Assembly (NCBI RefSeq): GCF_001426865.1 | Contig: NZ_LMFO01000023.1 | Location: forward strand, 372,001 to 436,000 | Length of the DNA stretch: 64,000 bases | Direction of reading: 5' to 3' | Source of the DNA: Paenibacillus sp. Root52 | GTDB lineage: Bacteria; Bacillota; Bacilli; Paenibacillales; Paenibacillaceae | Shown here: one piece after another, positions 25,410 through 33,629 of the stretch | Numbering within the stretch: position 1 is the first letter of the stretch | Layout: every line of letters starts with the position of its first letter | Notes under the pieces: model-generated | Database searches by the model: none | The model's input: the letters and a program-made list of their open reading frames with translations, nothing else | What the model was told of the DNA's origin: nothing | Translations under genes and position numbers: made by a program

Positions 25410-26753
25410 TCATATGTTGATTCTTTGCATTTCATTAATTGCATTGTTCATTATTTCTTTATATTCATTTGGAACGTTCTCTACACTATGTTTTAAGACT
25501 GCTTCTAAAGTAGCAGAAGCATTAATCAACACCTCATCAGGATACGCCCTAATTCCATGTACAGCTTCATTTCTAAGTCTTCTAATACTATTTATCTCAA
25601 ATAATGATGCTTGATCAAAAATCTCTAAAGACTCTATCTGTCTAAAATTAAACACCTGATTTCTTGCTTCTAATGCTATGATCGCATTATTTCTTTGGAT
25701 ATTAGAAATCTTTCTTAGTGTAGATTCAAAAACAATCCACTTAGACAAAAATACCCCTAGCGCCAATTTATTATTTGTCAAAGACAATACTTTTTCATTT
25801 TTGATGCTATAAGGATTCCTAGTTCCAATTTCATTTTTTGCTCTGCTATAAAATTCATAGTTCTTTTCATTTCCTAACAAAATCCTATCTACAAGCTGAT
25901 CTACTATTGGGCGATTTTCAGTATCAGGATCTAAATCTACAGTAAATTGAGACAACTTTTGAGGAGAGTTTAATTCAACATATTGCAAAAATCTATACAA
26001 CACATCTGCTCTTCCCATGACAGGTTCATAGTCGCCTTTTTTAATATGCTTTTTCATTAAATCATAAAGATAAGCTGATAATTCATAATGATTATTAAAT
26101 TCTCTATCTGTTTTTGAGACACGATTTTTTGCTGCGTTTTGCAAACGTTCCAAAGCAATTTCTCCAGTTAAAACAAGGCCATTTAACTCATCTAATATTT
26201 GGTATTCCTCTATTGAAAGCTCCCCACTTAAAGGTTTATAAACTAGATCATGTTCAACTTCAGACCATGCATGCATTAATACCGATGCTACTTGTATTTC
26301 TATAACGGCATCAGTGTATCTCTTATTTGTATCTGTTAATATTTCTGGTCTTAGAGAAACACGATAATGATACGCCCAATAACCAGAAAATCTTTTTTCA
26401 TATGACGGAGTAGCTGTACTCGGAAATTCCTTCTTACTATGTACAAAGAAATTTTTTGCAATAAAATTATTAATTTCTTCTCTATCGCCAGGAAAATATA
26501 TTGCAATTCTTACTCCAGCAAGATCTACAATATCCTTGTAAATTGAGTCTACGCTTTTATACTTTTTCTCTATCATTCTTTTTTCAAGCTTTCTTTTAAG
26601 TCTATCTGGTCTTTTTGCTCTATGCGTCACTATGGCTCTGATTCCACTTCCTTCAAGTATATTTTCACATTGAGTAGCACACATTTGAGCTAGTTTTAAG
26701 TAAAAGTCGTACTCTTTTGAATAGCTTTTCAAAAACTTCTCAATTACATTCAT
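25410..26753 (-). CDS. RelA/SpoT-domain (p)ppGpp synthetase-like protein
   Basis: Predicted nucleotide pyrophosphokinase of 447 residues. The RelA/SpoT synthetase domain covers about residues 35-230. It has RAKRPDRLKRKLEKR (ATP-side basic loop), VDLAGVRIAIYFPGDRE, the conserved GYWAYHYRV, and IEIQVASVLMHAWSEVEHDL with its metal-binding Glu and the HAWxExEHDL motif. No HD hydrolase domain precedes it. The remaining 215 residues are helical and not recognised. Stand-alone synthetases with extra domains include toxSAS and CapRel-type anti-phage proteins, which pyrophosphorylate nucleotides or tRNA. No separate antitoxin gene is in the cassette, so a fused self-inhibitory domain is possible. Confidence 0.8.
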   Translation of the reverse strand: MNVIEKFLKSYSKEYDFYLKLAQMCATQCENILEGSGIRAIVTHRAKRPDRLKRKLEKRMIEKKYKSVDSIYKDIVDLAGVRIAIYFPGDREEINNFIAKNFFVHSKKEFPSTATPSYEKRFSGYWAYHYRVSLRPEILTDTNKRYTDAVIEIQVASVLMHAWSEVEHDLVYKPLSGELSIEEYQILDELNGLVLTGEIALERLQNAAKNRVSKTDREFNNHYELSAYLYDLMKKHIKKGDYEPVMGRADVLYRFLQYVELNSPQKLSQFTVDLDPDTENRPIVDQLVDRILLGNEKNYEFYSRAKNEIGTRNPYSIKNEKVLSLTNNKLALGVFLSKWIVFESTLRKISNIQRNNAIIALEARNQVFNFRQIESLEIFDQASLFEINSIRRLRNEAVHGIRAYPDEVLINASATLEAVLKHSVENVPNEYKEIMNNAINEMQRINI

Positions 26754-26817
26754 GAGAATGCCCCCTAAATTAAAATTCTTTAAAATGATCTATTTATTTG
26801 TGTACATTGTTTATTTC

Positions 26818-26913
26818 GCTTAACGTTCCTGTATTCACGACTCAGAGTATGCTGAGTGTCCGGCGAATGCCGGATCAAGGGCGAGTGCACGCAGCGTGAA
26901 TATTATGTTATAC
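26818..26913. repeat. attC-like site 14 (short class)
   Basis: Left core gcttaac complementary to site 13 gttaagc (7 of 7, and the flank extends it: ttcgcttaac / gttaagcgaa). Arms actcagagtatgctgagt, tccggcgaatgccgga. Right core gttatac. Confidence 0.95.
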
Positions 26914-26941
26914 GAAGGAACCTTGAATTACTCACAAATGT

Positions 26942-27391
26942 TTAAGACAACACTCTATTAATTCTTTTCAAACTCTCTTTCAGTAGGTTTAAAAATTCAC
27001 TATCGTAGTCAAAAGAGCCTTTTAATGTCGTTTCTATTAATTCGCCTCTTGAATATCTTCTCTTTGTAATGCAATAGGCAATGTCATAATGCCCCATTTT
27101 TTGATCGATAAAACTCATTTCAAATTCCTCGTCACTCATTGCTTTTAATTGAATCGTTTTGACTTCGCTATTTTCAGCTTTTAAAAGTCCTTCCATACAG
27201 TCATGGATTTTTTCATGCTCAATCCTGATCTCGGCTTGTCCAGCAAACTGATCGTCCTTAATATAGACCAAGTAGTTAATGGATTTATATCGCTCTAATT
27301 CAACGTCTTTAAATAAAAAAAGGATATGTGATTTTTTATCTTCGGACTGAAGAAAAAAATCGTATGGGTCAAGTGGTTTATTAAATATCAC
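26942..27391 (-). CDS. Hypothetical protein (149 aa), starts at the cassette edge
   Basis: Not recognised. I choose GTG 27391: its AAAGGA ribosome binding site lies directly behind the cassette core, and the longer frame to 27439 reads through attC. The protein is soluble with mixed strands and helices and ends LKESLKRINRVLS. Its look is that of an immunity-type protein. The leader is only about 20 nt, so no promoter can fit inside the cassette and transcription must come from upstream. Confidence 0.55.
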   Translation of the reverse strand: MIFNKPLDPYDFFLQSEDKKSHILFLFKDVELERYKSINYLVYIKDDQFAGQAEIRIEHEKIHDCMEGLLKAENSEVKTIQLKAMSDEEFEMSFIDQKMGHYDIAYCITKRRYSRGELIETTLKGSFDYDSEFLNLLKESLKRINRVLS

Positions 27392-27406
27392 CGCTTCGGT
27401 CCTTTC

Positions 27407-27552
27407 GTATAACGTTGTTGTATTCACGAAACGCACCATCCTTAGATAGCTCTTATCTTAGGCTGGCGCGTTTGTTGACTGAGCCTTCTTCCATGATGAT
27501 ACATCTGTCAACCAAGGGGCAATAGCCCCACTGCGTGAATATGTTGTTAGCT
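27407..27552. repeat. attC-like site 15 (long class)
   Basis: Left core gtataac complementary to site 14 gttatac. Arms: aaacgcaccatcc with ggctggcgcgttt, gttgac with gtcaac, ggggcaatagcccc. Right core gttagct. Confidence 0.95.
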
Positions 27553-27573
27553 GATGTTCCGCCCTTCTTGGAA

Positions 27574-27888
27574 TTATCCATCGTTCTCCTTTATATTTGA
27601 TTCATATATTGAAAAAAACTCATTCTTAGTTTGAACATACTTCAATAGTACGTAGTTAATTACATGACCTTCTTCCAACATCACAGCAAAATAATTTTCA
27701 GGTAGTTCAAAACACTCAATAACAAACCATGAAGTAGCACCAAGTTGTTTACGACTCTTTATTATTTGATCCTGACCTTTTTCAATTTTTTCTCTGATTG
27801 TATAGTCCGACTTTTTTAACGAGTGACTAATTAATGTATCCCAATTATCAATTATGTTTTTATTACTTAAACCTTGAAGAAAACTCAT
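27574..27888 (-). CDS. Hypothetical protein (104 aa), third gene of a cassette
   Basis: Not recognised. ATG 27888 is preferred because TAGGAG lies 8 nt upstream; the GTG at 27897 is too close to it. It overlaps the end of the preceding gene by 26 nt. The protein is soluble and could be an immunity or regulatory partner of the two genes before it. Confidence 0.5.
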   Translation of the reverse strand: MSFLQGLSNKNIIDNWDTLISHSLKKSDYTIREKIEKGQDQIIKSRKQLGATSWFVIECFELPENYFAVMLEEGHVINYVLLKYVQTKNEFFSIYESNIKENDG

Positions 27889-28336
27889 ACTGTTCACTCC
27901 TAGTTATTTCTATTATCTCTAATGCCTTAATCAACTTTTTAACATAATACATGTTCTTCTTACCAGTATATATCTCTGATAAATCTAATAAATCTCTGAA
28001 TTTTTTTTGATTAATATACCACTCTACAATGTAATAATTTGACTTTTGATTCTCAAACAAACGAACAAACTGAAAAAATGATTTATTATATCTATAATAA
28101 TCTAACCAATATCTGAATTGAACTTGAGAAAGACCTAAAGATAATTTTAAAATTCGACCTCGACCCATAATAGAACAATATAAAAAAAATAAATACTCAA
28201 ATAGACGGATTGGAAGAGGGCGAAACTCAGATTCAACTAGAATGATCGCTGCTGGAAGAGGGTTCTTCTTGATCTGCTCGTTCAAATTCCGAATAAGCTG
28301 TTGCTGACTCCTGCTGCCACTTTTTGTATTCTTCAT
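27863..28336 (-). CDS. Hypothetical basic protein (157 aa), second gene of a cassette
   Basis: Not recognised. It starts at ATG 28336, after TTAGGAGAACGAACT. Its first 35 codons overlap the 3' end of the upstream membrane-protein gene in another frame (about 104 nt), yet both frames look coding. The protein is very basic, aromatic and helical (RYWLDYYRYNKSFFQFVRLF). It forms a three-gene operon with its neighbours in a single cassette. Confidence 0.55.
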   Translation of the reverse strand: MKNTKSGSRSQQQLIRNLNEQIKKNPLPAAIILVESEFRPLPIRLFEYLFFLYCSIMGRGRILKLSLGLSQVQFRYWLDYYRYNKSFFQFVRLFENQKSNYYIVEWYINQKKFRDLLDLSEIYTGKKNMYYVKKLIKALEIIEITRSEQYEFSSRFK

Positions 28337-28997
28337 AGTTCGTTCTCCTAACTTCTTTATCAAAAACAAGCGTGATAATTACAGGAATCAATATTCCTAC
28401 AAGGACTATACCTATCATTACCTCTATTACAAAGAAATCGCCGAATTGTGTGATAATACCCCAGTAATTTTTCGAATTAATCATTGGAGAAATCCAAAAG
28501 TGGGCTCTAAGCAAAATATAAAAAAACACAAAAAGAACGCAGCTATAAAAAAACGATAGGAATCCTCTTCTTGAACTTGCTGTTGTATATCTATTAAAGT
28601 TTCTTACAGTGCTAGTAAATCTTAAGACAACAGATATAAAGACTACTAGCGTTGCAATAAAAAATTGCTCTTCAGTAAGCATAAAAGACCATACTAGCGC
28701 TAACAACAATGGAATCACAATTACAAAAATAACAGAGGAAAAAATACTCTTTACTTTAATTATCTTTTTCTCTCTTTCAGCAACATCGTCAGCGATATAA
28801 TCATCAATAAAGCTTTCTCCTAAATAAGCAGCCAGAGGAACGTTTAACTTTGCAAGAGGATAAATAGAAAAATAAATTGGAGTATATATATTACTTTTAT
28901 ATCGTCTCCAATAAATAGGAATAAAGTAAAATGATAAAGCTACAATCAATGGTACTGGGGCTATATTCCATTCCCAAATACTTTTTAGTATCTCCAT
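28233..28997 (-). CDS. Membrane protein with five predicted segments (254 aa)
   Basis: Not recognised. Hydrophobic segments include PVPLIVALSFYFIPIYW, IFSSVIFVIVIPLLLALVW, FFIATLVVFISVVL, FLSFFYSCVLFVFFYILL and MIGIVLVGILIPVIITLV. A polar C-terminal tail of about 35 residues ends in SSSSDHSS. AAAGGAGG precedes the ATG. It is the first gene of the three-gene cassette between sites 15 and 16. A membrane protein with two small cytosolic partners is compatible with a defence or toxin system, but this is speculation. Confidence 0.65.
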   Translation of the reverse strand: MEILKSIWEWNIAPVPLIVALSFYFIPIYWRRYKSNIYTPIYFSIYPLAKLNVPLAAYLGESFIDDYIADDVAEREKKIIKVKSIFSSVIFVIVIPLLLALVWSFMLTEEQFFIATLVVFISVVLRFTSTVRNFNRYTTASSRRGFLSFFYSCVLFVFFYILLRAHFWISPMINSKNYWGIITQFGDFFVIEVMIGIVLVGILIPVIITLVFDKEVRRTNYEEYKKWQQESATAYSEFERADQEEPSSSSDHSS

Positions 28998-29037
28998 TGA
29001 GATATCCTCCTTTGATTTTATATATTTTAGGGGTTTC

Positions 29038-29151
29038 AGCTAACGTTTCTGTATTCATGAACCCAAAGGGTTGTTTGCTGAAATACCTCTCTGGAATCCA
29101 ACTTGCAGACCACTGCTCCAAAGGAGCCGCAGCTTGAATATTATGTTAGAT
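29038..29151. repeat. attC-like site 16 (middle class)
   Basis: Left core agctaac complementary to site 15 gttagct. Arms acccaaagggt, ttgctgaaat...tgcagac, ctccaaaggag. Right core gttagat. Confidence 0.9.
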
Positions 29152-29176
29152 GGTGGGAACGTTTTCTTTGAATTAG

Positions 29177-29758
29177 CTAGAAAAGAATTCCTAATTGGTT
29201 GTATTGCTTTAAGGGTTCTTTATCAATCAGTATATCTCGGTTCTTATCTTCGGTAGATATGACATTGATTATATGTAATTCGTAGTACCATTCCCCTGTG
29301 TCCTGAAAAATATGTCTTCCATTATAAACAATCCTGCCATATTCATTAGCTTTTAATCCAAAAGCCTTCTCTACTAAAGCATGATGAAACTGATCAACTC
29401 TTACTGGTTTGCCACAGTCATATGAGTAATTGAAGGTCAAAAGATATTCTGATTCTGTTCGTTCAATTTCTATATTTCCTATTCTCCAACTTTTTTGAGA
29501 AGGATCTAAAATAGGAGTTCTTTGATTGATAATCTCAATTCCCTTTTTGTCTTGTACAATAAGAAGCTCGTGGTAAGGAAGACCATAACTCGTAGAATAG
29601 CTAAATAAGGCTTCGGGGAGCTGAAATGCTTTTTGAAAATTATTTCGTGCAGTCGAAAAGGGTGCCCCCCTTACTTCCTTTCCCCATCTCATTGTTATGG
29701 TTTGAAGAATGAATCTCTCATCTTTCTTTTCGGGTTTGTATTTAGTGTATAGATTCAT
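29177..29758 (-). CDS. Hypothetical protein (193 aa)
   Basis: Not recognised. It is a soluble, beta-rich protein with FSYSTSYGLPYHELLIVQDK and WYYELHIINVIS segments and no catalytic motif that I can name. GAAAGGAACG precedes the ATG at 29758. It is the only gene of the cassette between sites 16 and 17. Confidence 0.55.
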   Translation of the reverse strand: MNLYTKYKPEKKDERFILQTITMRWGKEVRGAPFSTARNNFQKAFQLPEALFSYSTSYGLPYHELLIVQDKKGIEIINQRTPILDPSQKSWRIGNIEIERTESEYLLTFNYSYDCGKPVRVDQFHHALVEKAFGLKANEYGRIVYNGRHIFQDTGEWYYELHIINVISTEDKNRDILIDKEPLKQYNQLGILF

Positions 29759-29774
29759 GTGTTACGTTCCTTTC

Positions 29775-29896
29775 ATCTAACGTTCCCGTATTCACGACGT
29801 TCGACGTAGTCGGATGTGTCTGCTGAAACGCTTCCACAAAATTCATCCAGCAGACCAAGGCTCCAAAGGAGCCGCAGCGTTAATATTATGTTATAC
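29775..29896. repeat. attC-like site 17 (middle class)
   Basis: Left core atctaac complementary to site 16 gttagat. Arms acgttcgacgtagtcgg, gtctgctg...cagcagac, ggctccaaaggagcc. Right core gttatac. Confidence 0.9.
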
Positions 29897-29925
29897 GACG
29901 GAATCACTTCTCGAATATAACTTCA

Positions 29926-30150
29926 TTATTTTTCTTCTTCAGGTACGTATTCAATCAATTCAGATAATTTACAATTAAATGTATCGCATAGCTTGAATAA
30001 GGTTTCCAGCTTTGTTGTTTCTATATTAGTTTCCCTATAGAGCTTATTGATCGAATTCCGACTTAAGCCCGATTTTGCCATCAATTCTGTTATATCATCT
30101 ATTCGATGTTCTGCCATGAGTTCTCGTATATTGCACTTGATTACGTTCAT
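29926..30150 (-). CDS. HTH_XRE-type transcriptional regulator (74 aa)
   Basis: Small Cro/CI-like repressor. The helix-turn-helix is ITELMAKSGLSRNSINKLYR near residues 19-38, followed by TKLETLFKLCDTFNCKLSEL, the usual pattern of YozG/Cro-type one-domain regulators. GGAGGGG precedes the ATG. It is divergent from the plus-strand gene at 30304, and operator-like repeats of TAACTCT lie between the two starts. It probably represses its neighbour and itself. Confidence 0.85.
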   Translation of the reverse strand: MNVIKCNIRELMAEHRIDDITELMAKSGLSRNSINKLYRETNIETTKLETLFKLCDTFNCKLSELIEYVPEEEK

Positions 30151-30214
30151 CTTTTCCCCTCCATAGTTCTATCTTATCTCCCTCATTAGTAATCATCAAC
30201 GAAAAGCGAATATT

Positions 30215-30284
30215 TAACTCTACAAAGTCAAATATCCACCTTGTAATTAACTCTATAAGGTTATATAATAACTCTGTAGAGTTA
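30215..30284 (+). promoter_or_regulatory. Promoter with three operator-like repeats
   Basis: A near-consensus promoter for the plus-strand gene: TTGTAA (30241-30246), 17 nt, TATAAT (30264-30269). Repeats of taactctNNaNagttA lie at 30215-30229, 30247-30263 (in the spacer) and 30269-30284 (just after -10). The last is an almost perfect palindrome, taactctgtagagtta. Likely binding sites of the adjacent repressor. Confidence 0.75.
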
Positions 30285-30303
30285 ATAAAGGGAGGGATAT
30301 TAT

Positions 30304-30591
30304 ATGATTAATACATTAGAATTGCTAACAGAACCGCTGATCAGAATACGTCTAGAATTACTCTATACTGAACTTGTGAAATGCCATACGGAATACAATC
30401 AACTTTCTACTGAGACAGATCAATACTTTAAAACACTTCGCGATGCTTTGCCTGATCAACTTCAACATACAGTTTTTCTTTACGAAGACGCTCAAATTTC
30501 TCTTCAATCCATCTTAGAAAGAAGTATCTACATACAAGGTTTCAAAGACGCACTACAACTTTTTGGTGAATTGCAAAACTCTAGCATTTAG
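30304..30591 (+). CDS. DUF6809-like protein (95 aa), only plus-strand cassette gene
   Basis: Small helical protein. The C-terminal part, YEDAQISLQSILERSIYIQG followed by FKDALQLFGEL, resembles the DUF6809 family of Paenibacillus and clostridia, of unknown function. GGGAGGG precedes the ATG. It is read from its own promoter against the direction of all other array genes, next to a divergent XRE repressor. The pair could be a regulated toxin or a phage-derived switch. Confidence 0.7.
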   Translation: MINTLELLTEPLIRIRLELLYTELVKCHTEYNQLSTETDQYFKTLRDALPDQLQHTVFLYEDAQISLQSILERSIYIQGFKDALQLFGELQNSSI

Positions 30592-30632
30592 AGGATCATA
30601 TGATCCTCTTTTCTATTCTTTTTGATTCTGTC

Positions 30633-30741
30633 GTATAACGTTCCTGTATTCGCAATGCGAGGGTATACAGCTACACCAACTTCCTAGGAATCCCTCTGCC
30701 GGAACGCAACTTATCCGAAGTGTGAATGTACTATTGTATGT
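30633..30741. repeat. attC-like site 18 (divergent)
   Basis: Left core gtataac complementary to site 17 gttatac (with the flank: tgtcgtataac / gttatacgac). Right core decayed to ttgtatg. Central arms poorly conserved: gtatacagctacac, ttcctaggaa. Confidence 0.75.
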
Positions 30742-30762
30742 CGGTTCCTTAAGTTAATTGTT

Positions 30763-31284
30763 TTAGACTTCTCTGTTTAAGAATAACTCCATCATCTCTA
30801 CTTCTTTAAGAAAATGAGCTTCTATATTCTTCTCGTGCTTTTCATACTCATCTAGATAGTTTAGCACACCTTCAAGCATTCCAATTCTTATTAGAACAGA
30901 CATATCACTAAACGAATCCTCTTCTTCTAATAAAGTTCTTCTTGACTTCTCCAGTTCCATTTTCCTTTCAACTAGTTCTCGAAATCCTTTTAAGGATTTA
31001 TCTTTATTATGTGTAAATTTTCTTCGTAGATTTATGTTTTCCAATTGCTCTTTATATTCACTAATGCTTTCAATCCTCTTCTTTACAGCATAATCATATC
31101 TTAATTGATCAGGACCAAAACGAAATTGGGTTCTCCAAGCAACAAATGTTTTTTCAGGCACGTCTAATATTTTTGCTCCATCCCATTTATCTAATCTTCT
31201 ATCCACACACAATTCATACATTATTTCTTTTAGGGACTTACCATACTTAGCTTCTACTAGCTCTTTGTATTCTTTATTTGTCAT
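30763..31284 (-). CDS. Coiled-coil hypothetical protein with HTH-like N-terminus (173 aa)
   Basis: Not firmly recognised. The N-terminal 60 residues (YGKSLKEIMYELCVDRRLDK, then WDGAKILDVPEKTFVAWRTQ) look like a helix-turn-helix for DNA or phage-type regulation. The remainder is a charged coiled coil. AAGGAGGG precedes the ATG. It is a single-gene cassette between sites 18 and 19. Confidence 0.6.
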   Translation of the reverse strand: MTNKEYKELVEAKYGKSLKEIMYELCVDRRLDKWDGAKILDVPEKTFVAWRTQFRFGPDQLRYDYAVKKRIESISEYKEQLENINLRRKFTHNKDKSLKGFRELVERKMELEKSRRTLLEEEDSFSDMSVLIRIGMLEGVLNYLDEYEKHEKNIEAHFLKEVEMMELFLNREV

Positions 31285-31321
31285 AACAAGTTCCCTCCTT
31301 AATTTCTATCATCGCGCTGTC

Positions 31322-31418
31322 ATATAACGTTCCTCTATTTACGACTCAGCCCATGCTGAGTGTCCTACTAAATGTTGAACCAAGTGAGTATGTCCTCAGC
31401 GAGAATATTATGTTATAC
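31322..31418. repeat. attC-like site 19 (short class)
   Basis: Left core atataac, right core gttatac. Arm 1 actcagcccatgctgagt is intact; arms 2 and 3 are degenerate. Left core agrees only partly with the decayed right core of site 18. Confidence 0.85.
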
Positions 31419-31422
31419 GGAG

Positions 31423-32019
31423 TCATTCTCGAGAAACATGCACTAATGTCCAAGCATTTCTCGAAAGAACATTATCGATAGCTATGATGTTTATTAAATT
31501 ATGTATTTTCATCGGGGCAGAATATAATTCCATGAATTTATTAACTTTGACAGGCAAGAAATTCTTGGTCGAGGCGTGCCATGACCACATATTTCTATCA
31601 TTGAATTCTTTCATAATTTTCAATTGAGTTTCGAAGATAAATCTATATGAGTTTCCTCTCCATTCTTCTGGAAGATGAGTTAATATTTCATTCAATCCAG
31701 CAGCAATCCAAATTAGAGCTTGTTTTTCATTATTTTCTTTGTTTTCCCATAACATTTCAGCAGTCCGTTTAAAACCTACTACCGTATCCCAATCAGCCCC
31801 TAGGATACCTCTATCATTTAACTTTTTTGTTCTATATTCAATTTCATTAGATGGCCACCAATCTATTATTCCAGTTCCAATGTTAAGATTAGGATTCGAT
31901 TGTGATTGTATTTGAACTTGTTTAAAAATCGAATCTTCAATAGATTTATAGCTATAATTTTCAACAAAATGTCTCCAATACGAGTAGACTTCTGTCCATG
32001 AAAAATTTTCAGAATTCAT
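31423..32019 (-). CDS. Hypothetical protein (198 aa)
   Basis: Not recognised. The start is ATG 32019, with AAAGGGAG upstream; the longer frame to 32172 only translates attC sequence. The protein is soluble, helical and rich in Trp (FSWTEVYSYWRHFVE, TGIIDWWPSNEIEYR). It is a single-gene cassette between sites 19 and 20. The stop lies 5 nt from the attC core. Confidence 0.55.
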   Translation of the reverse strand: MNSENFSWTEVYSYWRHFVENYSYKSIEDSIFKQVQIQSQSNPNLNIGTGIIDWWPSNEIEYRTKKLNDRGILGADWDTVVGFKRTAEMLWENKENNEKQALIWIAAGLNEILTHLPEEWRGNSYRFIFETQLKIMKEFNDRNMWSWHASTKNFLPVKVNKFMELYSAPMKIHNLINIIAIDNVLSRNAWTLVHVSRE

Positions 32020-32062
32020 TTTTGATCTCCCTTTTTTTAAAATGCTTTCATATAATTCTGTC

Positions 32063-32159
32063 GTATAACGTTCACTGTATTCACGACTCGACGCATGTCG
32101 AGTGTCCGGCGAATGCCGGACCCAGGACGTATGTCCGCAGCGTGAATATGATGTTATCT
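32063..32159. repeat. attC-like site 20 (short class)
   Basis: Left core gtataac complementary to site 19 gttatac. Arms actcgacgcatgtcgagt, tccggcgaatgccgga, ggacgtatgtcc. Right core gttatct. Confidence 0.95.
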
Positions 32160-32192
32160 GATGCCAAGTCATTTTAAAATGATGTAAAAGCT

Positions 32193-33065
32193 CTACGTTA
32201 AATGAGCATTCCGAAAATCACTACAATTCATTCTCATGCTTCTTAAGGCAGCAGTTTCAAAAATTCGATCATCAGAAATAATCATATGATTTTCATCTCT
32301 TAAGTACAGTAAATGATTTATGTCAATAGGATCATTTATATCTGGAGTTCTATTAGTCCGACTTCGATTCCATGTATATGAGTATCTACCTAGTATAAAA
32401 GCGACTAGTTGCTTTCCGTCATAATTTAATAACAGCTCATCTATCTCAGTGTCAAGAAAGTCGAACTTACAAATCTGTAATGCTTCAATTAGAAGTTCTC
32501 TTTCTACTGTTAGATCTGGTTTCTTATCAGGATCAAAAATTAAATCTTCAATATTTATCTTATGATATTGAGGTGATTCTGCTCTTTCGTTTTTTTCTCT
32601 CTTAATTTCTTTGTGATTTTTCTCTATAATATCTTGAAGAATTGTTTGCTTGCTTTTTTCCCGCATTTGAATCTTATAACTTGCTTCGTCAATATCAATA
32701 TCATATTGTGTCTTTAGGGCGTAAGCGTAGTCTTCATAATTTTCACACGAAATTATAAGATTAACCTGACCCCACAGTAGCCTTTTTTCTTCTATTATCA
32801 AAGGAACATTCGAAACATCTAGTCCAAAAGAAATCAAAATGCATTCTACAGGCAAATAAGGGTATATTTTTAATCCTGACTCTTTTAATTTGGTAAGTAG
32901 TATTTTTCTTTTGTGATACTGTTCAGGTGATATGCCCCACACTATTTCCTGGTAAGCAAGTAATGATGTTGCTGCATCACTTGTTTTTTTTAATTTAGGT
33001 ATGCTGTTAATCATTGAATATAATACGTTTGTCTCTAAATAATACTTATTAGAGCTATTTTCCAT
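32193..33065 (-). CDS. PIN-like domain protein (290 aa)
   Basis: Predicted PIN-like nuclease or a degenerate relative. The N-terminal strand is KYYLETNVLYSMI (YLxTNV, with E where D is usual). The C-terminal motif is DPIDINHLLYLRDENHMIIS followed by DDRIFETAA, which gives the late acidic cluster of a PIN site. The middle 120 residues are a charged helical insert. ATG 33065 is chosen because AAGGAG lies 8 nt upstream. No antitoxin gene is in the cassette. If active it may cleave RNA. The Asp-to-Glu change is a caution. Confidence 0.65.
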   Translation of the reverse strand: MENSSNKYYLETNVLYSMINSIPKLKKTSDAATSLLAYQEIVWGISPEQYHKRKILLTKLKESGLKIYPYLPVECILISFGLDVSNVPLIIEEKRLLWGQVNLIISCENYEDYAYALKTQYDIDIDEASYKIQMREKSKQTILQDIIEKNHKEIKREKNERAESPQYHKINIEDLIFDPDKKPDLTVERELLIEALQICKFDFLDTEIDELLLNYDGKQLVAFILGRYSYTWNRSRTNRTPDINDPIDINHLLYLRDENHMIISDDRIFETAALRSMRMNCSDFRNAHLT

Positions 33066-33105
33066 AAATTTCACTCCTTGTTTTTATTAAAATCTTTATG
33101 ATTTC

Positions 33106-33220
33106 AGATAACGTTCCTGTATTCATGAACCCCGAAGGAGTTGTCTGCTGAAAGCCTTCTTCGAAATCCCTCCGCAGACCAAGGCTCCATCGGAGCCGCT
33201 GCTTGAATATTATGTTATGA
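33106..33220. repeat. attC-like site 21 (middle class)
   Basis: Left core agataac complementary to site 20 gttatct. Arms aaccccgaaggagtt, gtctgctg...cgcagac, ggctccatcggagcc. Right core gttatga. Confidence 0.95.
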
Positions 33221-33241
33221 GATGTCATTGGCTTCTGCGAA

Positions 33242-33571
33242 CTATCCCCAAAACATTCCGTTGTGTCCTTCATCCACTATCTTTAACTGTGTTTCAAAAT
33301 CCTCATTCGGTTCGATGTCATCTATGAAATGCCATTTCCCTTTACTGTCCTGCCAATATATTTTCCATTCATTATCACCTAATCTGAACTGAGCTACTGG
33401 CATCTGCACCCATTGATCACTTTTAAATCCTTGTCTTTCTTCAATCAATGTCACATGATTTCCTCTGATCTTATAACTGATTCTAATTTGGCTTTTCACA
33501 TGTTCTGGTACTGCATTTTTGGTGTATTTGTCCATAATCTTCATAATCCGCTTCTTCGTAAAGTCATCCAT
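33242..33571 (-). CDS. DUF3024 domain protein (109 aa)
   Basis: Small soluble protein with the DUF3024 pattern: ISYKIRGNHVTLIEERQGFK, WVQMPVAQFRLGDNEWKIYW, GKWHFIDD. The function is unknown. The start is ATG 33571 after GGCAGGAGAG; the longer frame reaches into attC. It is a single-gene cassette between sites 21 and 22 and may be confused with a chromosomal paralog. Confidence 0.8.
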   Translation of the reverse strand: MDDFTKKRIMKIMDKYTKNAVPEHVKSQIRISYKIRGNHVTLIEERQGFKSDQWVQMPVAQFRLGDNEWKIYWQDSKGKWHFIDDIEPNEDFETQLKIVDEGHNGMFWG

Positions 33572-33629
33572 GGTTTCTATCTCTCCTGCCTTGATCCGTT
33601 TTACTCTACTTATATCACAATGATGTCTC

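Noticed and set aside
33055..33273. Small ORFs inside the repeats with recurring peptides such as VFMNPKGV or RLQRSRCLN
   Set aside because: They are translations of the conserved attC sequence in various frames, have no ribosome binding site and recur at many sites.
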